A DNA stretch of 64,000 bases, taken from assembly GCF_900128895.1 (NCBI RefSeq), contig NZ_FSQW01000001.1, forward strand, positions 620,001 through 684,000. Reading direction: 5' to 3'. The first letter of the stretch is position 1. Each line of letters begins with the position of its first letter. Of this stretch, positions 1-8,773 are shown one piece after another. Source of the stretch: Parasphingorhabdus marina DSM 22363 (GTDB taxonomy: Bacteria > Pseudomonadota > Alphaproteobacteria > Sphingomonadales > Sphingomonadaceae). The notes under the pieces were generated by a model. The model did not search any database. It was not told the DNA's origin and saw only the letters and a list, made by a program, of their open reading frames with translations. The translations under genes and the position numbers were made by a program.

Positions 1-56
1 CCGGGCAAAGCCCCGTTACCGCTGTTATCAACTGCCTATCATCAACATCAAGATTC

Positions 57-79
57 TATAAATATAATAATATATTATT
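57..79. other. A/T-only tract upstream of hemE
   Basis: Twenty-three consecutive A or T bases lie just upstream of hemE and include a perfect TATAAT at 63-68. The simplest reading is the hemE promoter region. Because hemE borders the replication origin in Caulobacter, the tract could also be the edge of an AT-rich unwinding element of oriC. Only 96 bases are visible and no convincing DnaA box cluster is present in them (TTATCAACT at 25-33 is a weak match). Confidence 0.4.
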
Positions 80-96
80 GTAGAGGCCCTCTCTCC

Positions 97-1131
97 ATGC
101 CTGAACCCGATACATCTCCGAAACTCCTGCTCCAGACCTTGCGCGGCAGCAAGTCCGAACAGACACCGGTATGGCTGATGCGGCAGGCGGGTCGCTATTT
201 GCCCGAATATCGGGAGTTGCGGGCCCAAAAAGGTGGTTTTCTGGAACTCTGTTATGATTCCGAAGCGGCCGCGGAGGTTACCATGCAGCCGATCCGGCGG
301 TTTGGATTTGATGGTGCGATCCTGTTTTCAGATATTTTGATCGTGCCCCACGCCATGGGACAGAAACTCTGGTTTGAGGCCGGAGAAGGACCCCGGCTGC
401 AACCAAGGCTCGTCGAGGCGGCTTTGTCGTCTCTGGAAGCCGTTCCTGCCCATTTTGAAGCCATATATGCCACCGTCCGGGCGGTCGCTTCGCAACTGGA
501 TGACAAAACCACCTTCATGGGTTTTGCCGGAAGCCCCTGGACGGTGTCGACCTACATGACGCACGGGCAGGGCAGCAAAGACCAGGGCGTGACGCGGCGC
601 TATGCCTATCAGGATGAAATGGCCTTTTCCGAGCTGATCGCTGCGATCATCGAAAATACCGTGACCTATCTGCTTGGCCAGATCGAAGCCGGGGTTGACG
701 CGGTACAGCTTTTTGACAGCTGGGCCGGGTCGCTGTCTCCGGCGCAATTCGAGAAATGGGTGATTGCACCCAATGCCGAGATCATTTCGCGCATCAAGGC
801 GGTTCATCCCGATCTTCCCGTAATCGGCTTTCCCAAAGGCGCCGGCGACAAGCTCGCTGCCTATGCGCGGGAAACCGGGGCGGATGCCATTGGTCTGGAT
901 GAAACGGTGGACCCGGTCATTGCCAACAAGCATCTTCCCGCCGGGATTCCGGTGCAGGGGAATCTTGATCCGCTGGCCCTGATTGCTGGCGGGAATGCGC
1001 TGGAAAAGTCGGTGCGCCACATCCTCTCGGTTTTTGAAGATCGACCGCATGTTTTCAATCTGGGACATGGCATTTTGCCCGATACGCCCATTGAACATGT
1101 CGAAAAGCTTCTTACACTTGTCAGGCAATGA
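97..1131 (+). CDS. hemE: Uroporphyrinogen decarboxylase
   Basis: Cytoplasmic enzyme that removes the four acetate carboxyl groups of uroporphyrinogen III to give coproporphyrinogen III in haem biosynthesis. The 344-residue length is normal for the family. The N-terminal signature PVWLMRQAGRYLPEY is at about residues 24-38, followed by the FSDIL segment carrying the conserved aspartate, and GFAGSPWT at about residue 141. The ATG at 97 follows AGAGG at 82-86. The stop overlaps the hemJ start by four bases (ATGA), so the two haem genes are probably translationally coupled. In Caulobacter and relatives hemE borders the origin, which agrees with the parAB genes about 9 kb downstream. Confidence 0.97.
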   Translation: MPEPDTSPKLLLQTLRGSKSEQTPVWLMRQAGRYLPEYRELRAQKGGFLELCYDSEAAAEVTMQPIRRFGFDGAILFSDILIVPHAMGQKLWFEAGEGPRLQPRLVEAALSSLEAVPAHFEAIYATVRAVASQLDDKTTFMGFAGSPWTVSTYMTHGQGSKDQGVTRRYAYQDEMAFSELIAAIIENTVTYLLGQIEAGVDAVQLFDSWAGSLSPAQFEKWVIAPNAEIISRIKAVHPDLPVIGFPKGAGDKLAAYARETGADAIGLDETVDPVIANKHLPAGIPVQGNLDPLALIAGGNALEKSVRHILSVFEDRPHVFNLGHGILPDTPIEHVEKLLTLVRQ

Positions 1132-1571
1132 GCGAATATCTGTCCATGTTGTACCTCTGGCTCAAATCTGCACATCTGATATTCGTCATTTTCTGGATGG
1201 CGGGGCTGTTCATGATGCCACGCTTCTTTGTCTATCACCAGGAAAGCCCGGTCGGATCGGCTGAAGATGGCAAATGGATCGAGCGCGAAGGCAAATTGCG
1301 CAAGATCATTCTCAACCCCTCGCTGATCATCGTCTGGATCCTCGGACTGGTTCTGGCCTACCAGATTGATGCTTTCACCCAGGGCTGGTTTCACGCGAAA
1401 CTGCTCGCCGTCATTCTGCTTTCCGCCTATCATATGTGGATGATGGGCTATGTGAAAAAACTGGCGCGCGGCGAGCGGACAATGAGCGACAAAAGGCTGC
1501 GACTGGTCAATGAAGTGCCCGGAATTGCCGCGGCGCTGATCGTCATCCTGGTGATCGTCAAACCCTTTTGA
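1128..1571 (+). CDS. hemJ: HemJ-type protoporphyrinogen IX oxidase
   Basis: Integral membrane protein of 147 residues that oxidises protoporphyrinogen IX to protoporphyrin IX, a late haem step, in bacteria lacking HemG/HemY. Four hydrophobic segments are visible. The invariant histidine of the family is H16 in the first segment (SAHLIFV), and a conserved lysine is K91 in FHAKLL; the WMAGLFMMPR motif at about 23-32 is typical. It starts inside the hemE stop codon (ATGA overlap), so it is the second gene of a hemE-hemJ unit. The same pair precedes rho in many alphaproteobacteria. Family assignment is firm; activity is inferred from homology. Confidence 0.92.
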   Translation: MSEYLSMLYLWLKSAHLIFVIFWMAGLFMMPRFFVYHQESPVGSAEDGKWIEREGKLRKIILNPSLIIVWILGLVLAYQIDAFTQGWFHAKLLAVILLSAYHMWMMGYVKKLARGERTMSDKRLRLVNEVPGIAAALIVILVIVKPF

Positions 1572-1724
1572 TTTTCCGGCCCCGGCTTTTGTTGACACCC
1601 TTCGGGCAAAGGCGTAATTGGAGCGCAAAGCCCGTCCGGGCAAGCTTCCATGTGAAATGATGACGGCGATACGCCGCGCACATGCAAAAACAACATAACT
1701 GCCTATATTATCTGGATAAAATCC

Positions 1725-2981
1725 ATGCATTTGAAAGAATTAAAAGAAAAATCGCCTGCTGATCTGGTCTCGATGGCCGAAGAGCTCGGCGTCGAGGGCG
1801 CTTCGACCTTGCGCAAACAGGATCTGATGTTCGCGATCCTCAAGGAACTGGCCGATAATGACGAACAGATCATGGGCCTCGGCACTATTGAAGTGCTGCC
1901 TGACGGATTCGGGTTCCTGCGCTCGCCCGAAGCCAATTATCTGGCCGGACCCGATGACATTTACGTGTCGCCCAACCAGGTACGCAAATTCGGTCTGCGC
2001 ACTGGCGACACGGTGGAAGGCGAAATTCGCGCGCCGCGTGACGGCGAACGCTATTTTGCGCTGACCAAATTGACGGCGATCAACTTTGACGAGCCGGAAG
2101 CGGTTCGCCACCGGGTCAATTTCGACAATCTGACGCCGCTCTATCCGGACGAAAAGCTCAAGCTCGACAGTCTTGATCCAACGGTGAAAGACAAGTCGGC
2201 CCGGGTGATCGATATCATCTCGCCCCAGGGCAAGGGCCAGCGTGCGCTGATCGTGGCACCGCCACGGACCGGTAAAACCGTACTGCTGCAGAATATCGCC
2301 AAGGCGATTACCGACAATCATCCGGAAGTCTATCTTCTTGTCCTGCTGATCGATGAACGGCCGGAAGAAGTGACCGACATGCAGCGCTCGGTGAAGGGCG
2401 AAGTGATCAGTTCGACTTTCGATGAACCGGCCACTCGCCACGTGCAAGTTGCTGAAATGGTTATTGAAAAAGCCAAACGTCTGGTCGAGCACAAGCATGA
2501 TGTCGTTATTCTGCTCGACTCGATCACGCGTCTTGGCCGCGCCTACAACACCGTGGTTCCGAGTTCCGGCAAGGTGCTGACCGGCGGTGTCGATGCCAAT
2601 GCCCTGCAACGGCCGAAACGCTTTTTTGGTGCGGCGCGGAATATCGAGGAAGGCGGCAGCCTTTCGATCATCGCAACCGCCCTGATCGATACCGGCAGCC
2701 GCATGGACGAAGTGATCTTCGAAGAATTCAAGGGCACCGGCAACTCCGAAATCGTGCTGGACCGCAAGGTTGCCGACAAGCGGATCTTCCCGTCTCTGGA
2801 TGTCGGCAAGTCCGGTACCCGGAAAGAAGAGCTGCTGGTCGAGGAAGACAAACTCAAGAAAATGTGGGTCCTGCGGCGGATCCTCATGCAGATGGGCACG
2901 ATCGACGCGATGGAATTCCTGCTCGACAAGATGAAGGATTCCAAGGACAATGACGATTTCTTCGACAGCATGAACCAGTAA
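1725..2981 (+). CDS. rho: Transcription termination factor Rho
   Basis: Hexameric RNA-dependent ATPase that ends transcription at Rho-dependent sites. The 418 residues contain the N-terminal helical Rho_N part (about 1-45), the cold-shock-like RNA-binding domain (about 50-120, with DGFGFLRS) and the RecA-type ATPase. Walker A is [11 protein letters not shown] at about residue 177 and Walker B is in [13 protein letters not shown]. The ATG at 1725 gives the usual [10 protein letters not shown] start. A 153-base leader separates it from hemJ; it contains TTGACA at 1592-1597 without a good -10. Rho leaders are often autoregulated, but no specific structure was identified here. Confidence 0.98.
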   Translation: MHLKELKEKSPADLVSMAEELGVEGASTLRKQDLMFAILKELADNDEQIMGLGTIEVLPDGFGFLRSPEANYLAGPDDIYVSPNQVRKFGLRTGDTVEGEIRAPRDGERYFALTKLTAINFDEPEAVRHRVNFDNLTPLYPDEKLKLDSLDPTVKDKSARVIDIISPQGKGQRALIVAPPRTGKTVLLQNIAKAITDNHPEVYLLVLLIDERPEEVTDMQRSVKGEVISSTFDEPATRHVQVAEMVIEKAKRLVEHKHDVVILLDSITRLGRAYNTVVPSSGKVLTGGVDANALQRPKRFFGAARNIEEGGSLSIIATALIDTGSRMDEVIFEEFKGTGNSEIVLDRKVADKRIFPSLDVGKSGTRKEELLVEEDKLKKMWVLRRILMQMGTIDAMEFLLDKMKDSKDNDDFFDSMNQ

Positions 2982-2999
2982 GACCGACGTCTCGGGATC

Positions 3000-3299
3000 A
3001 TGATTGTTGAACAGGCCTTGCTCGAGATCAGGCCCGGCCAGTCGCAGGCGTTTGCGAAGGCCATGCAGCAAGCGAGGGGCCTGATTTCGCGACAACCGGG
3101 CTTTCAGTCGATCGAGGTCCGTCCGGATTGTGACCGGGAAGATCGTTATCTCCTGCTCGTCTGCTGGGACAGCATCTCCGCGCATCGCGACGGTTTTCGC
3201 CAGTCCGCCGAATATCCTGAATGGCGTGACTTGCTTCATCAATTTTATGACCCTATGCCGGTCGTAACCTATTACGGACAATGTATTTTTTATGACTGA
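3000..3299 (+). CDS. Antibiotic-biosynthesis-monooxygenase (ABM) domain protein
   Basis: Small 99-residue protein with the dimeric ferredoxin-like ABM fold pattern: N-terminal strand IVEQALLEIRPGQ, a helix with FAKAMQQARGLI, PGFQSIEV, and YLLLVCWDSISAHRDGFRQS. Members are cytoplasmic and include haem-degrading and quinol monooxygenases as well as many uncharacterised proteins, so substrate cannot be assigned. It starts 18 bases after the rho stop and its last eight bases overlap the start of the TerC gene, suggesting co-transcription with both. No cofactor residue is evident. Confidence 0.75.
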   Translation: MIVEQALLEIRPGQSQAFAKAMQQARGLISRQPGFQSIEVRPDCDREDRYLLLVCWDSISAHRDGFRQSAEYPEWRDLLHQFYDPMPVVTYYGQCIFYD

Positions 3300-4014
3300 C
3301 CTGCTCGCCATTTTGACTGTTGCCGCTCCTGGACTGGGGTCCCCGGCGGAAATCTGGGCAGCAATCGTTCACGATTTTTCGAATATCACCGAGCCCGGCG
3401 CGATGCTGGCCTTTGGTCAGGTTCTGCTGATTGATCTGGTGCTTGCCGGGGACAATGCCATTGCCGTGGGCGCGCTGGCGGCCGGTCTCCCGGCGGATCA
3501 GCGCCGCAAGGTGATCATGATCGGTATTGGTGCCGCGCTGGTCCTCCGCATTGTCTTTGCATTGACGGTGAGCTTCCTGCTCGGTGTGATCGGTCTGATC
3601 CTGGCCGGCGGTGTCCTGCTGCTCTGGGTGGCCTGGCGGATGTGGCGCGAAATCCGCGAGATTCCGGAAAATCCGGGCTCACCGGAAATTACCGGCGATG
3701 AACATAGCGGCATACGTCCCGGCAAAAGCTTCGCCGCGGCCGCCTGGGCGGTCGCGATAGCGGATGTCAGCATGAGCCTCGACAATGTCCTGGCGGTGGC
3801 CGGCGCAGCCCGCGAACATCCCGGAATCCTGATCGTCGGCCTGATCATCGCGGTCGCGCTAATGGGCGTGGCCGCCAATTTCATCGCCAAATATATCGAG
3901 CGCTACAAGTGGATCGCCTATATCGGTCTCGCCGTTATCGTTTATGTCGCGCTGAAAATGATCTATGACGGGATCCTCGACCCGACACTGGGCGTGATGA
4001 CGCTGTTTGGGTAA
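3292..4014 (+). CDS. TerC-family integral membrane protein (probable metal-ion exporter)
   Basis: A 240-residue polytopic inner-membrane protein of the TerC/YjbE type, many members of which export Mn2+ or other metals. The family hallmark, two repeats with an acidic residue in the membrane, is visible as LVLAGDNAIAVG at about 49-60 and DVSMSLDNVLAVAG at about 159-172. Six to seven hydrophobic segments can be drawn, with a loop of PENPGSPEITGDE between the halves. It overlaps the upstream ABM gene by eight bases. There is no yybP-ykoY manganese riboswitch here since there is no leader. The metal is an inference. Confidence 0.85.
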   Translation: MTDLLAILTVAAPGLGSPAEIWAAIVHDFSNITEPGAMLAFGQVLLIDLVLAGDNAIAVGALAAGLPADQRRKVIMIGIGAALVLRIVFALTVSFLLGVIGLILAGGVLLLWVAWRMWREIREIPENPGSPEITGDEHSGIRPGKSFAAAAWAVAIADVSMSLDNVLAVAGAAREHPGILIVGLIIAVALMGVAANFIAKYIERYKWIAYIGLAVIVYVALKMIYDGILDPTLGVMTLFG

Positions 4015-4416
4015 TCAACCCTTCATTTTTTCCAGCATCTTGCCCATTTCGTCCCAGACCTTGTTGATCGCTTGCAGCGGGCGGACCATCACTTTGAAAT
4101 CCTGAATCAGGCCGTCATCATTCCAGGAAATGATGTCGACGCCGTTGACATGGATATCATCCAGCTCGAGCTGGAATTCGAGCATCGCCATGTTCTTCTC
4201 GTCGTCAACGATTTCGCGAACGTAGCGAAAGCTGTCATTACCCAGAACTGTGTCCGCCGCGGTCAGATAGGCCATGACGACGGGTTTGCCTTCCTGGGGC
4301 GTGTGGACGACTGGCGAGTGAAAAACGGCATCCTCCGCGAGCTGCGCATCAAGTGCTTCCCGGCTCTTGTCGGCCATCCGGTCATGCCAGACTTTCAGAT
4401 TTTCGCGTGTGCTCAT
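4015..4416 (-). CDS. NTF2/SnoaL-like family protein
   Basis: A 133-residue cytoplasmic protein with the cone-shaped NTF2-like fold pattern: N-terminal helices (NLKVWHDRMADKSREALDA), LAEDAVFHSPVV, and repeated strands ending in the motif DGLIQDFKVMVRP, which is common in SnoaL-like proteins. These domains bind or convert small hydrophobic molecules, but the substrate cannot be told. Its start overlaps the stop of the dienelactone-hydrolase gene by four bases (4413-4416), so it is the second gene of a two-gene operon. It abuts the TerC gene end to end in convergent orientation with no spacer. Confidence 0.75.
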   Translation of the reverse strand: MSTRENLKVWHDRMADKSREALDAQLAEDAVFHSPVVHTPQEGKPVVMAYLTAADTVLGNDSFRYVREIVDDEKNMAMLEFQLELDDIHVNGVDIISWNDDGLIQDFKVMVRPLQAINKVWDEMGKMLEKMKG

Positions 4417-5111
4417 GCAAGATGCTCCTTGAAAAAGGCTGCGGTGCGGCTGTCGGCCAGGTTCGCTGCCGCTTCATCGCGGCGCTGGCCAAACTGGGCG
4501 GCGAAACCGTGATCAAGCCCTTCATAGTCGTGCAGCGCAACTTTGGGGTGATCATCCAGTCCGGCATGCATGGCAGCCTGGGCATCAGCGGGCACAAATC
4601 CGTCAGCCGTGGGGATATGCAGCATAACTTCATGGGCAATGGCATTTTTCTCACCCAGCAAACCGTCAATCCCCACACCATAATAGCCGACCGAGGCGTT
4701 AATGTCGGTTCTCGCTGCCGTCATGAAGGCAAGCCGGCCTCCGAGGCAATAGCCGACACAGCCGACTTTTCCGCCATTTACGCTGTCCCGTGCAAAGTGA
4801 ATGGCGGCCTCAATGTCGCGAATACCCTGATCCTGGTCAAACTTGCCCATCAGGTCGAGAGCGGTTTCAAATTCTGCCTGAATATCGGCATCCAGATCGG
4901 TGCCGTCATTGATCCGCCAGAACAGATCGGGGGCAACGGCGAGATATCCGGCGGCGGCCCATTCATCACATTTCGCCCGGATTCCGGCATTCACGCCGAA
5001 AATTTCCTGAATGACAATAATTGCGGCGGTTGGTGTCCCGTCCGGCGCTGCCACGTAGCAGGGAAATTCGCCGTCTCCGCTGAGGGTTGAGATTGCCTGC
5101 ATATTGCCCAT
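4413..5111 (-). CDS. Dienelactone hydrolase family protein
   Basis: An alpha/beta hydrolase of 232 residues. The nucleophile is a cysteine, C122, in GYCLGG, as in true dienelactone hydrolases; the acid is probably in IPTADGFVPADAQ and the histidine in YEGLDHGF. The EIFGVN motif near residue 32 is characteristic of the family. The open frame runs further upstream to 5273, but an AAGGAAG ribosome site sits just before the ATG at 5111 and homology starts there. It forms an operon with the NTF2-like gene. Whether it acts on a chloroaromatic-derived lactone or another ester is unknown. Confidence 0.87.
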   Translation of the reverse strand: MGNMQAISTLSGDGEFPCYVAAPDGTPTAAIIVIQEIFGVNAGIRAKCDEWAAAGYLAVAPDLFWRINDGTDLDADIQAEFETALDLMGKFDQDQGIRDIEAAIHFARDSVNGGKVGCVGYCLGGRLAFMTAARTDINASVGYYGVGIDGLLGEKNAIAHEVMLHIPTADGFVPADAQAAMHAGLDDHPKVALHDYEGLDHGFAAQFGQRRDEAAANLADSRTAAFFKEHLA

Positions 5112-5242
5112 TGTCCGCTTCCTTTGCATCATGACTTGATTATTGCTGCACAATATCCCCATATCCTGTTCAGGCAAGGTGGAACAGCATCTGTTGCGGT
5201 GGGGATGGGACTTCGCTTCAACAAAAACCGGAGGAAGTTCAA

Positions 5243-5512
5243 ATGAAAGTAACCGTGGAACTGGATTGCACACCCGAAGAGGCTCGTCGGCTGATGGGTT
5301 TGCCGGACGTCGGCAAGCTCAACGAAACCTATGTGAAGGAAATGTCCAAATTCCTGCAAGGTGCGAGTTCGGTGGAACAGCTGCAGAATTTCACCAAGAT
5401 CATTGCCCCGATGGGCGAGGCGGGGATCAAGATGTTTTCCTCTTTCCTGGGCGGCGCCATGGGCGGTTCTTCCAACGGCAAGAAGCCATCGACATCCAAG
5501 AAAAAAGATTAA
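5243..5512 (+). CDS. DUF6489-like small protein
   Basis: An 89-residue soluble protein with the conserved start MKVTVELDCTPEEARR and GLPDV, which I recognise as the DUF6489 family of alphaproteobacteria. The tail is flexible and lysine-rich (KKPSTSKKKD), and the middle is predicted helical (ETYVKEMSKFLQG). Function is unknown; the helical body and basic tail are vaguely like phasins, but this is only an impression. A strong GGAGGAA site precedes the ATG at 5243. The mnmE gene begins 20 bases after the stop, so the two may share a transcript. Confidence 0.7.
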   Translation: MKVTVELDCTPEEARRLMGLPDVGKLNETYVKEMSKFLQGASSVEQLQNFTKIIAPMGEAGIKMFSSFLGGAMGGSSNGKKPSTSKKKD

Positions 5513-5532
5513 ATATCAAATAGATATAATAA

Positions 5533-6828
5533 ATGTCCGCTGAAGATACGATTTTTGCCCTGTCGAGCGGACAGCCTCCGGCGGCGATTGCGGTGCTGCG
5601 CGTTTCCGGTGACCGGGCAAGGGATGTGCTATGCAACCTGACCGGGTCAGTGCCTGATGAACGGCGCGCTTCGCTGGTCCAGGTCCGCGATCCGGACAGC
5701 GATGATTTGCTTGATATGGCACTCGCGCTCTGGTTTCCCGGCCCGCACACCGCAACTGGTGAAGACCTGGCCGAACTGCATTGTCATGGCGGCCGGGCCG
5801 TGGTTCGCGCGATAGAGTCTGTCCTCTCAAAACAAACCGGTCTTCGGAAGGCCGAGCCGGGAGAATTTACCCGGCGGGCGTTCGCCAATGGCCGGATGGA
5901 CCTCGCCGAAGCGGAAGGCCTGTCGGATCTGCTGTTTGCGGAAACCGAAATTCAGCGCCGTTCCGCCATGCAAATGGCGGGTGGAAGTCTCTCTCGCCAG
6001 GTGGAAGAATGGCAAAAAATGTTGCTGGCACTTTCGGCGCAGGTCGAAGCGGAGCTGGATTTTTCCGACGAAGATGATGTTGTTCCGGCCCAGCTGGAAA
6101 AAATCCGACAGTCTACGGGAACACTGGCAACCACGATTGGTGATATCCTGAAACGGCCTCGAACAGAAAAATTGCGCGAGGGAATTCGCGTGGTCCTGGG
6201 TGGTCCGCCCAATAGCGGAAAGTCGACATTGCTCAACGCGCTTGTGGACCGGGAAGCGGCGATTGTTTCGGATATCGCTGGCACAACACGCGACGTTATC
6301 GAAGTGCCAGTGGCGCTGGGCGGAATTCCGTTCCTGTTTGTTGATACGGCCGGATTGCGGGACGAAGCGGGCGAGGAAATTGAGCAAATTGGCATTGAAC
6401 GGGCGCACAAGCAATTCGATCAGGCGGATGTGATCCTCTGGCTGGGAGAGGAAGGGCAAGGTCCGGATTCCATGGCGTTGATTGAACTGGCTGCCCGCAA
6501 GGATCATCCGGAACATCGCAAGAAGTCATCCGGAGTCCTGGCGCTTTCACCGATCACGGGGGAAGGCATGAATGATCTGGTGGACCTGTTGATTGAAAAG
6601 GCGGCAGACCTGCTGCCGGCAGACCAGCAGCTCAGTGTCAACGAGCGGCAGGCCGGACATCTGGCTGCGGTTCACGATCATGTCTCGGACATCGGTACGG
6701 AATCAGATTTTCTGATCATTGCGGAAAATCTGCGGCTCGCGCGACAGGAACTGGATGCCCTGACCGGTCGCGCCAGCACCGAGCACATGCTGGACAGCCT
6801 GTTCGGAAATTTCTGCATCGGAAAATGA
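5533..6828 (+). CDS. mnmE: tRNA modification GTPase MnmE
   Basis: With MnmG it installs the carboxymethylaminomethyl group on wobble uridine 34 of several tRNAs. The 431-residue protein has the N-terminal folate-binding domain (with TGEDLAELHCHGG), the helical domain and an embedded G domain. G1 is GGPPNSGKST at about residue 222, G2 is GTTRD, G3 is DTAG at about 269. The G4 motif NKxD cannot be found; the equivalent stretch reads LIELAARKDHPEH. The C-terminal FCIGK with the conserved cysteine is intact. A TATAAT at 5525-5530 ends two bases before the ATG, too close to serve this start; it may be chance. Confidence 0.95.
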   Translation: MSAEDTIFALSSGQPPAAIAVLRVSGDRARDVLCNLTGSVPDERRASLVQVRDPDSDDLLDMALALWFPGPHTATGEDLAELHCHGGRAVVRAIESVLSKQTGLRKAEPGEFTRRAFANGRMDLAEAEGLSDLLFAETEIQRRSAMQMAGGSLSRQVEEWQKMLLALSAQVEAELDFSDEDDVVPAQLEKIRQSTGTLATTIGDILKRPRTEKLREGIRVVLGGPPNSGKSTLLNALVDREAAIVSDIAGTTRDVIEVPVALGGIPFLFVDTAGLRDEAGEEIEQIGIERAHKQFDQADVILWLGEEGQGPDSMALIELAARKDHPEHRKKSSGVLALSPITGEGMNDLVDLLIEKAADLLPADQQLSVNERQAGHLAAVHDHVSDIGTESDFLIIAENLRLARQELDALTGRASTEHMLDSLFGNFCIGK

Positions 6829-6835
6829 TCTGCAC

Positions 6836-6851
6836 TGTTCCACGTGGAACA
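6836..6851. other. parS centromere site 1
   Basis: The sequence TGTTCCACGTGGAACA is a perfect 16-base palindrome (18 bases with the flanking C and G) that fits the general parS form tGTTnCACGTGnAACa bound by ParB. It lies in the gap between mnmE and mnmG, 3.4 kb upstream of parB. An identical copy is at 9326-9341. Finding both near parAB supports an origin-proximal partition region. Confidence 0.9.
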
Positions 6852-6910
6852 GGACGATTGGAACGCAGATCATTTTGACCTCCAACCCCGCTTGAGCTAT
6901 GGGCGGCAGC

Positions 6911-8773
6911 ATGAATCAGGACTTTGATGTCATTGTTGTTGGTGGCGGGCACGCCGGCTGTGAAGCAGCGGCAGTAGCTGCGCGCATGGGCGTGCGTGTG
7001 GCGCTGGTGAGCTTTACCCGGGACGGCATCGGGGCGATGTCCTGCAATCCCGCCATCGGCGGCCTGGGCAAAGGACATCTGGTGCGCGAAGTCGACGCAT
7101 TTGACGGCCTGATCGGGCGCGCTGCGGATGAGGCCGCTATCCATTACCGGATGCTCAACCTGTCGAAGGGAGCTGCTGTGCAGGGACCCCGGGTACAAGC
7201 GGATCGCACCCTCTACCGGCGGGCCATACACCGGATGCTGGACGAGCTGGACGGTTTGTCAATAGTCGAAGGCGAGGTGTCTTCTCTGATCCTGAGCGGA
7301 TACCGGGTAGATGGTATTGTGATGGCCGACGGCACGAAACTGATGGCCCAGGCGGTGATTCTGGCAACGGGCACATTCCTCAATGGCAAACTGTTTCGCG
7401 GCGAGGAAAGCGTGGCTGGTGGCCGGACGGGGGAGGCGGCTTCCCTGTCTCTGGGAGAACAGATCCGCGGCGCCGGATTGCCGATCGCGCGGCTCAAGAC
7501 CGGCACGCCCCCCCGAATCGACGGGCGCACGGTCAACTGGGCCGAATTGCCGGAACAGCCTTCGGACGGCGAAGACTGGACGATGTCGCCAGTGACCAAA
7601 AGCCGGACGGTACCCCAGGTCTTTTGTGCGGTTAGCCGGACGAACAAGCAAACCCATGATATTATTCGTGAATCTCTGGACAGATCGCCGTTGTTCAGTG
7701 GTGCTATCGACGCGCAGGGACCGCGCTACTGTCCGTCAATCGAAGACAAGATTCACCGCTTTGCCGATCGGGATTCGCATCAGGTATTCCTGGAACCGGA
7801 AGGACTGGACACGCATCTCGTCTATCCCAACGGGATCAGCACCTCGCTGCCGCCTGATGTCCAGGAAGCCTTTGTGCGGACCATGTCAGGTCTCGAGCAG
7901 GCGGAAATTGTCGTCCCGGGCTATGCCGTCGAATATGACCATATTGATCCCCGGGCGCTGGACCGTTCATTGAAAGTCCGCGATCTGGAAGGCCTGTATT
8001 GTGCCGGACAGATTAATGGCACAACAGGATATGAAGAGGCCGCTGCGCAGGGATTGATTGCCGGTATCGGCGCGGCATGTGTCGTGCAAGGCAAGGCTGC
8101 GCTCGAACTGGATCGCAGCACCAGCTATATGGCGGTCATGATTGATGATCTGGTCCTTCAGGGTGTGACCGAACCTTACCGGATGTTGACGGCACGGGCC
8201 GAATATCGCCTGCGGTTGCGTGCCGACAATGCGACCACCCGACTGAGCCCGGTCGCCAGGGAGCTGGGTTGCCTGGGTCCGGAACGGACTGCATGGTTTG
8301 TCAACCGCTCGCGCGAACGTGCGGAGATCCTGCGGATTCTGGAAAAGGACTATGGCTCCGAAGATCTGGCATCTGCCGGCCTTGAGGTGCGCCGCGACGG
8401 GACCAGGCAGTCCCTGTTTGCGTGGCTGCGTTTTCCGGATGTCGCGCTTGATCTGTTGAGCCAGATTGAACCGGATCTCTCGGTGTCCTGTTCCCGGCTC
8501 CAGGCGGAGATTGAAGAGGATGCGCGCTATGCGCCCTATCTGGAGCGGCAGGAAGCCGAACTCAGGGACTTGCGCGCGAACGAGCAAATCACTCTGGATC
8601 CCGCCATGGATTATGGCGCAATTGCCGGGCTTTCGAATGAAATGGTCGAACGACTGAAAGCCGCCCGGCCGGATACACTGGCGGCCGCCTCCCGGGTGCG
8701 GGGTGTCACCCCTGCTGCTCTTGCCGCCATATTGGTGCATACCCGGCGGAAAAATGCCCGGAAAGCTGCATGA
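6911..8773 (+). CDS. mnmG: tRNA uridine-5-carboxymethylaminomethyl modification enzyme MnmG
   Basis: FAD- and NADH-dependent partner of MnmE in making cmnm5U34 in tRNA. The FAD dinucleotide motif [12 protein letters not shown] is at the N-terminus, the GidA signature [14 protein letters not shown] follows, and the second signature with [16 protein letters not shown] lies near residue 365. The C-terminal helical domain is complete (about 620 residues). I prefer the ATG at 6911, giving [13 protein letters not shown]; the in-frame ATG at 6899 would add four residues. The end overlaps rsmG by four bases. A parS site lies between this gene and mnmE. Confidence 0.96.
   Translation: MNQDFDVIVVGGGHAGCEAAAVAARMGVRVALVSFTRDGIGAMSCNPAIGGLGKGHLVREVDAFDGLIGRAADEAAIHYRMLNLSKGAAVQGPRVQADRTLYRRAIHRMLDELDGLSIVEGEVSSLILSGYRVDGIVMADGTKLMAQAVILATGTFLNGKLFRGEESVAGGRTGEAASLSLGEQIRGAGLPIARLKTGTPPRIDGRTVNWAELPEQPSDGEDWTMSPVTKSRTVPQVFCAVSRTNKQTHDIIRESLDRSPLFSGAIDAQGPRYCPSIEDKIHRFADRDSHQVFLEPEGLDTHLVYPNGISTSLPPDVQEAFVRTMSGLEQAEIVVPGYAVEYDHIDPRALDRSLKVRDLEGLYCAGQINGTTGYEEAAAQGLIAGIGAACVVQGKAALELDRSTSYMAVMIDDLVLQGVTEPYRMLTARAEYRLRLRADNATTRLSPVARELGCLGPERTAWFVNRSRERAEILRILEKDYGSEDLASAGLEVRRDGTRQSLFAWLRFPDVALDLLSQIEPDLSVSCSRLQAEIEEDARYAPYLERQEAELRDLRANEQITLDPAMDYGAIAGLSNEMVERLKAARPDTLAAASRVRGVTPAALAAILVHTRRKNARKAA

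Noticed and set aside
1592-1620. TTGACA at 1592-1597 as the -35 of a rho promoter
   Set aside because: The hexamer 17 bases downstream (TAATTG) matches a -10 at only two positions, so no promoter was called.
2436-2444. CACGTG core inside rho, and another near 53746
   Set aside because: The hexamer alone without parS arms is expected by chance in a 64-kb window.
1740-3311. Long antisense open frame of 523 codons opposite rho
   Set aside because: A shadow of a GC-rich gene: no ribosome site and no recognisable family, while rho on the other strand is complete.
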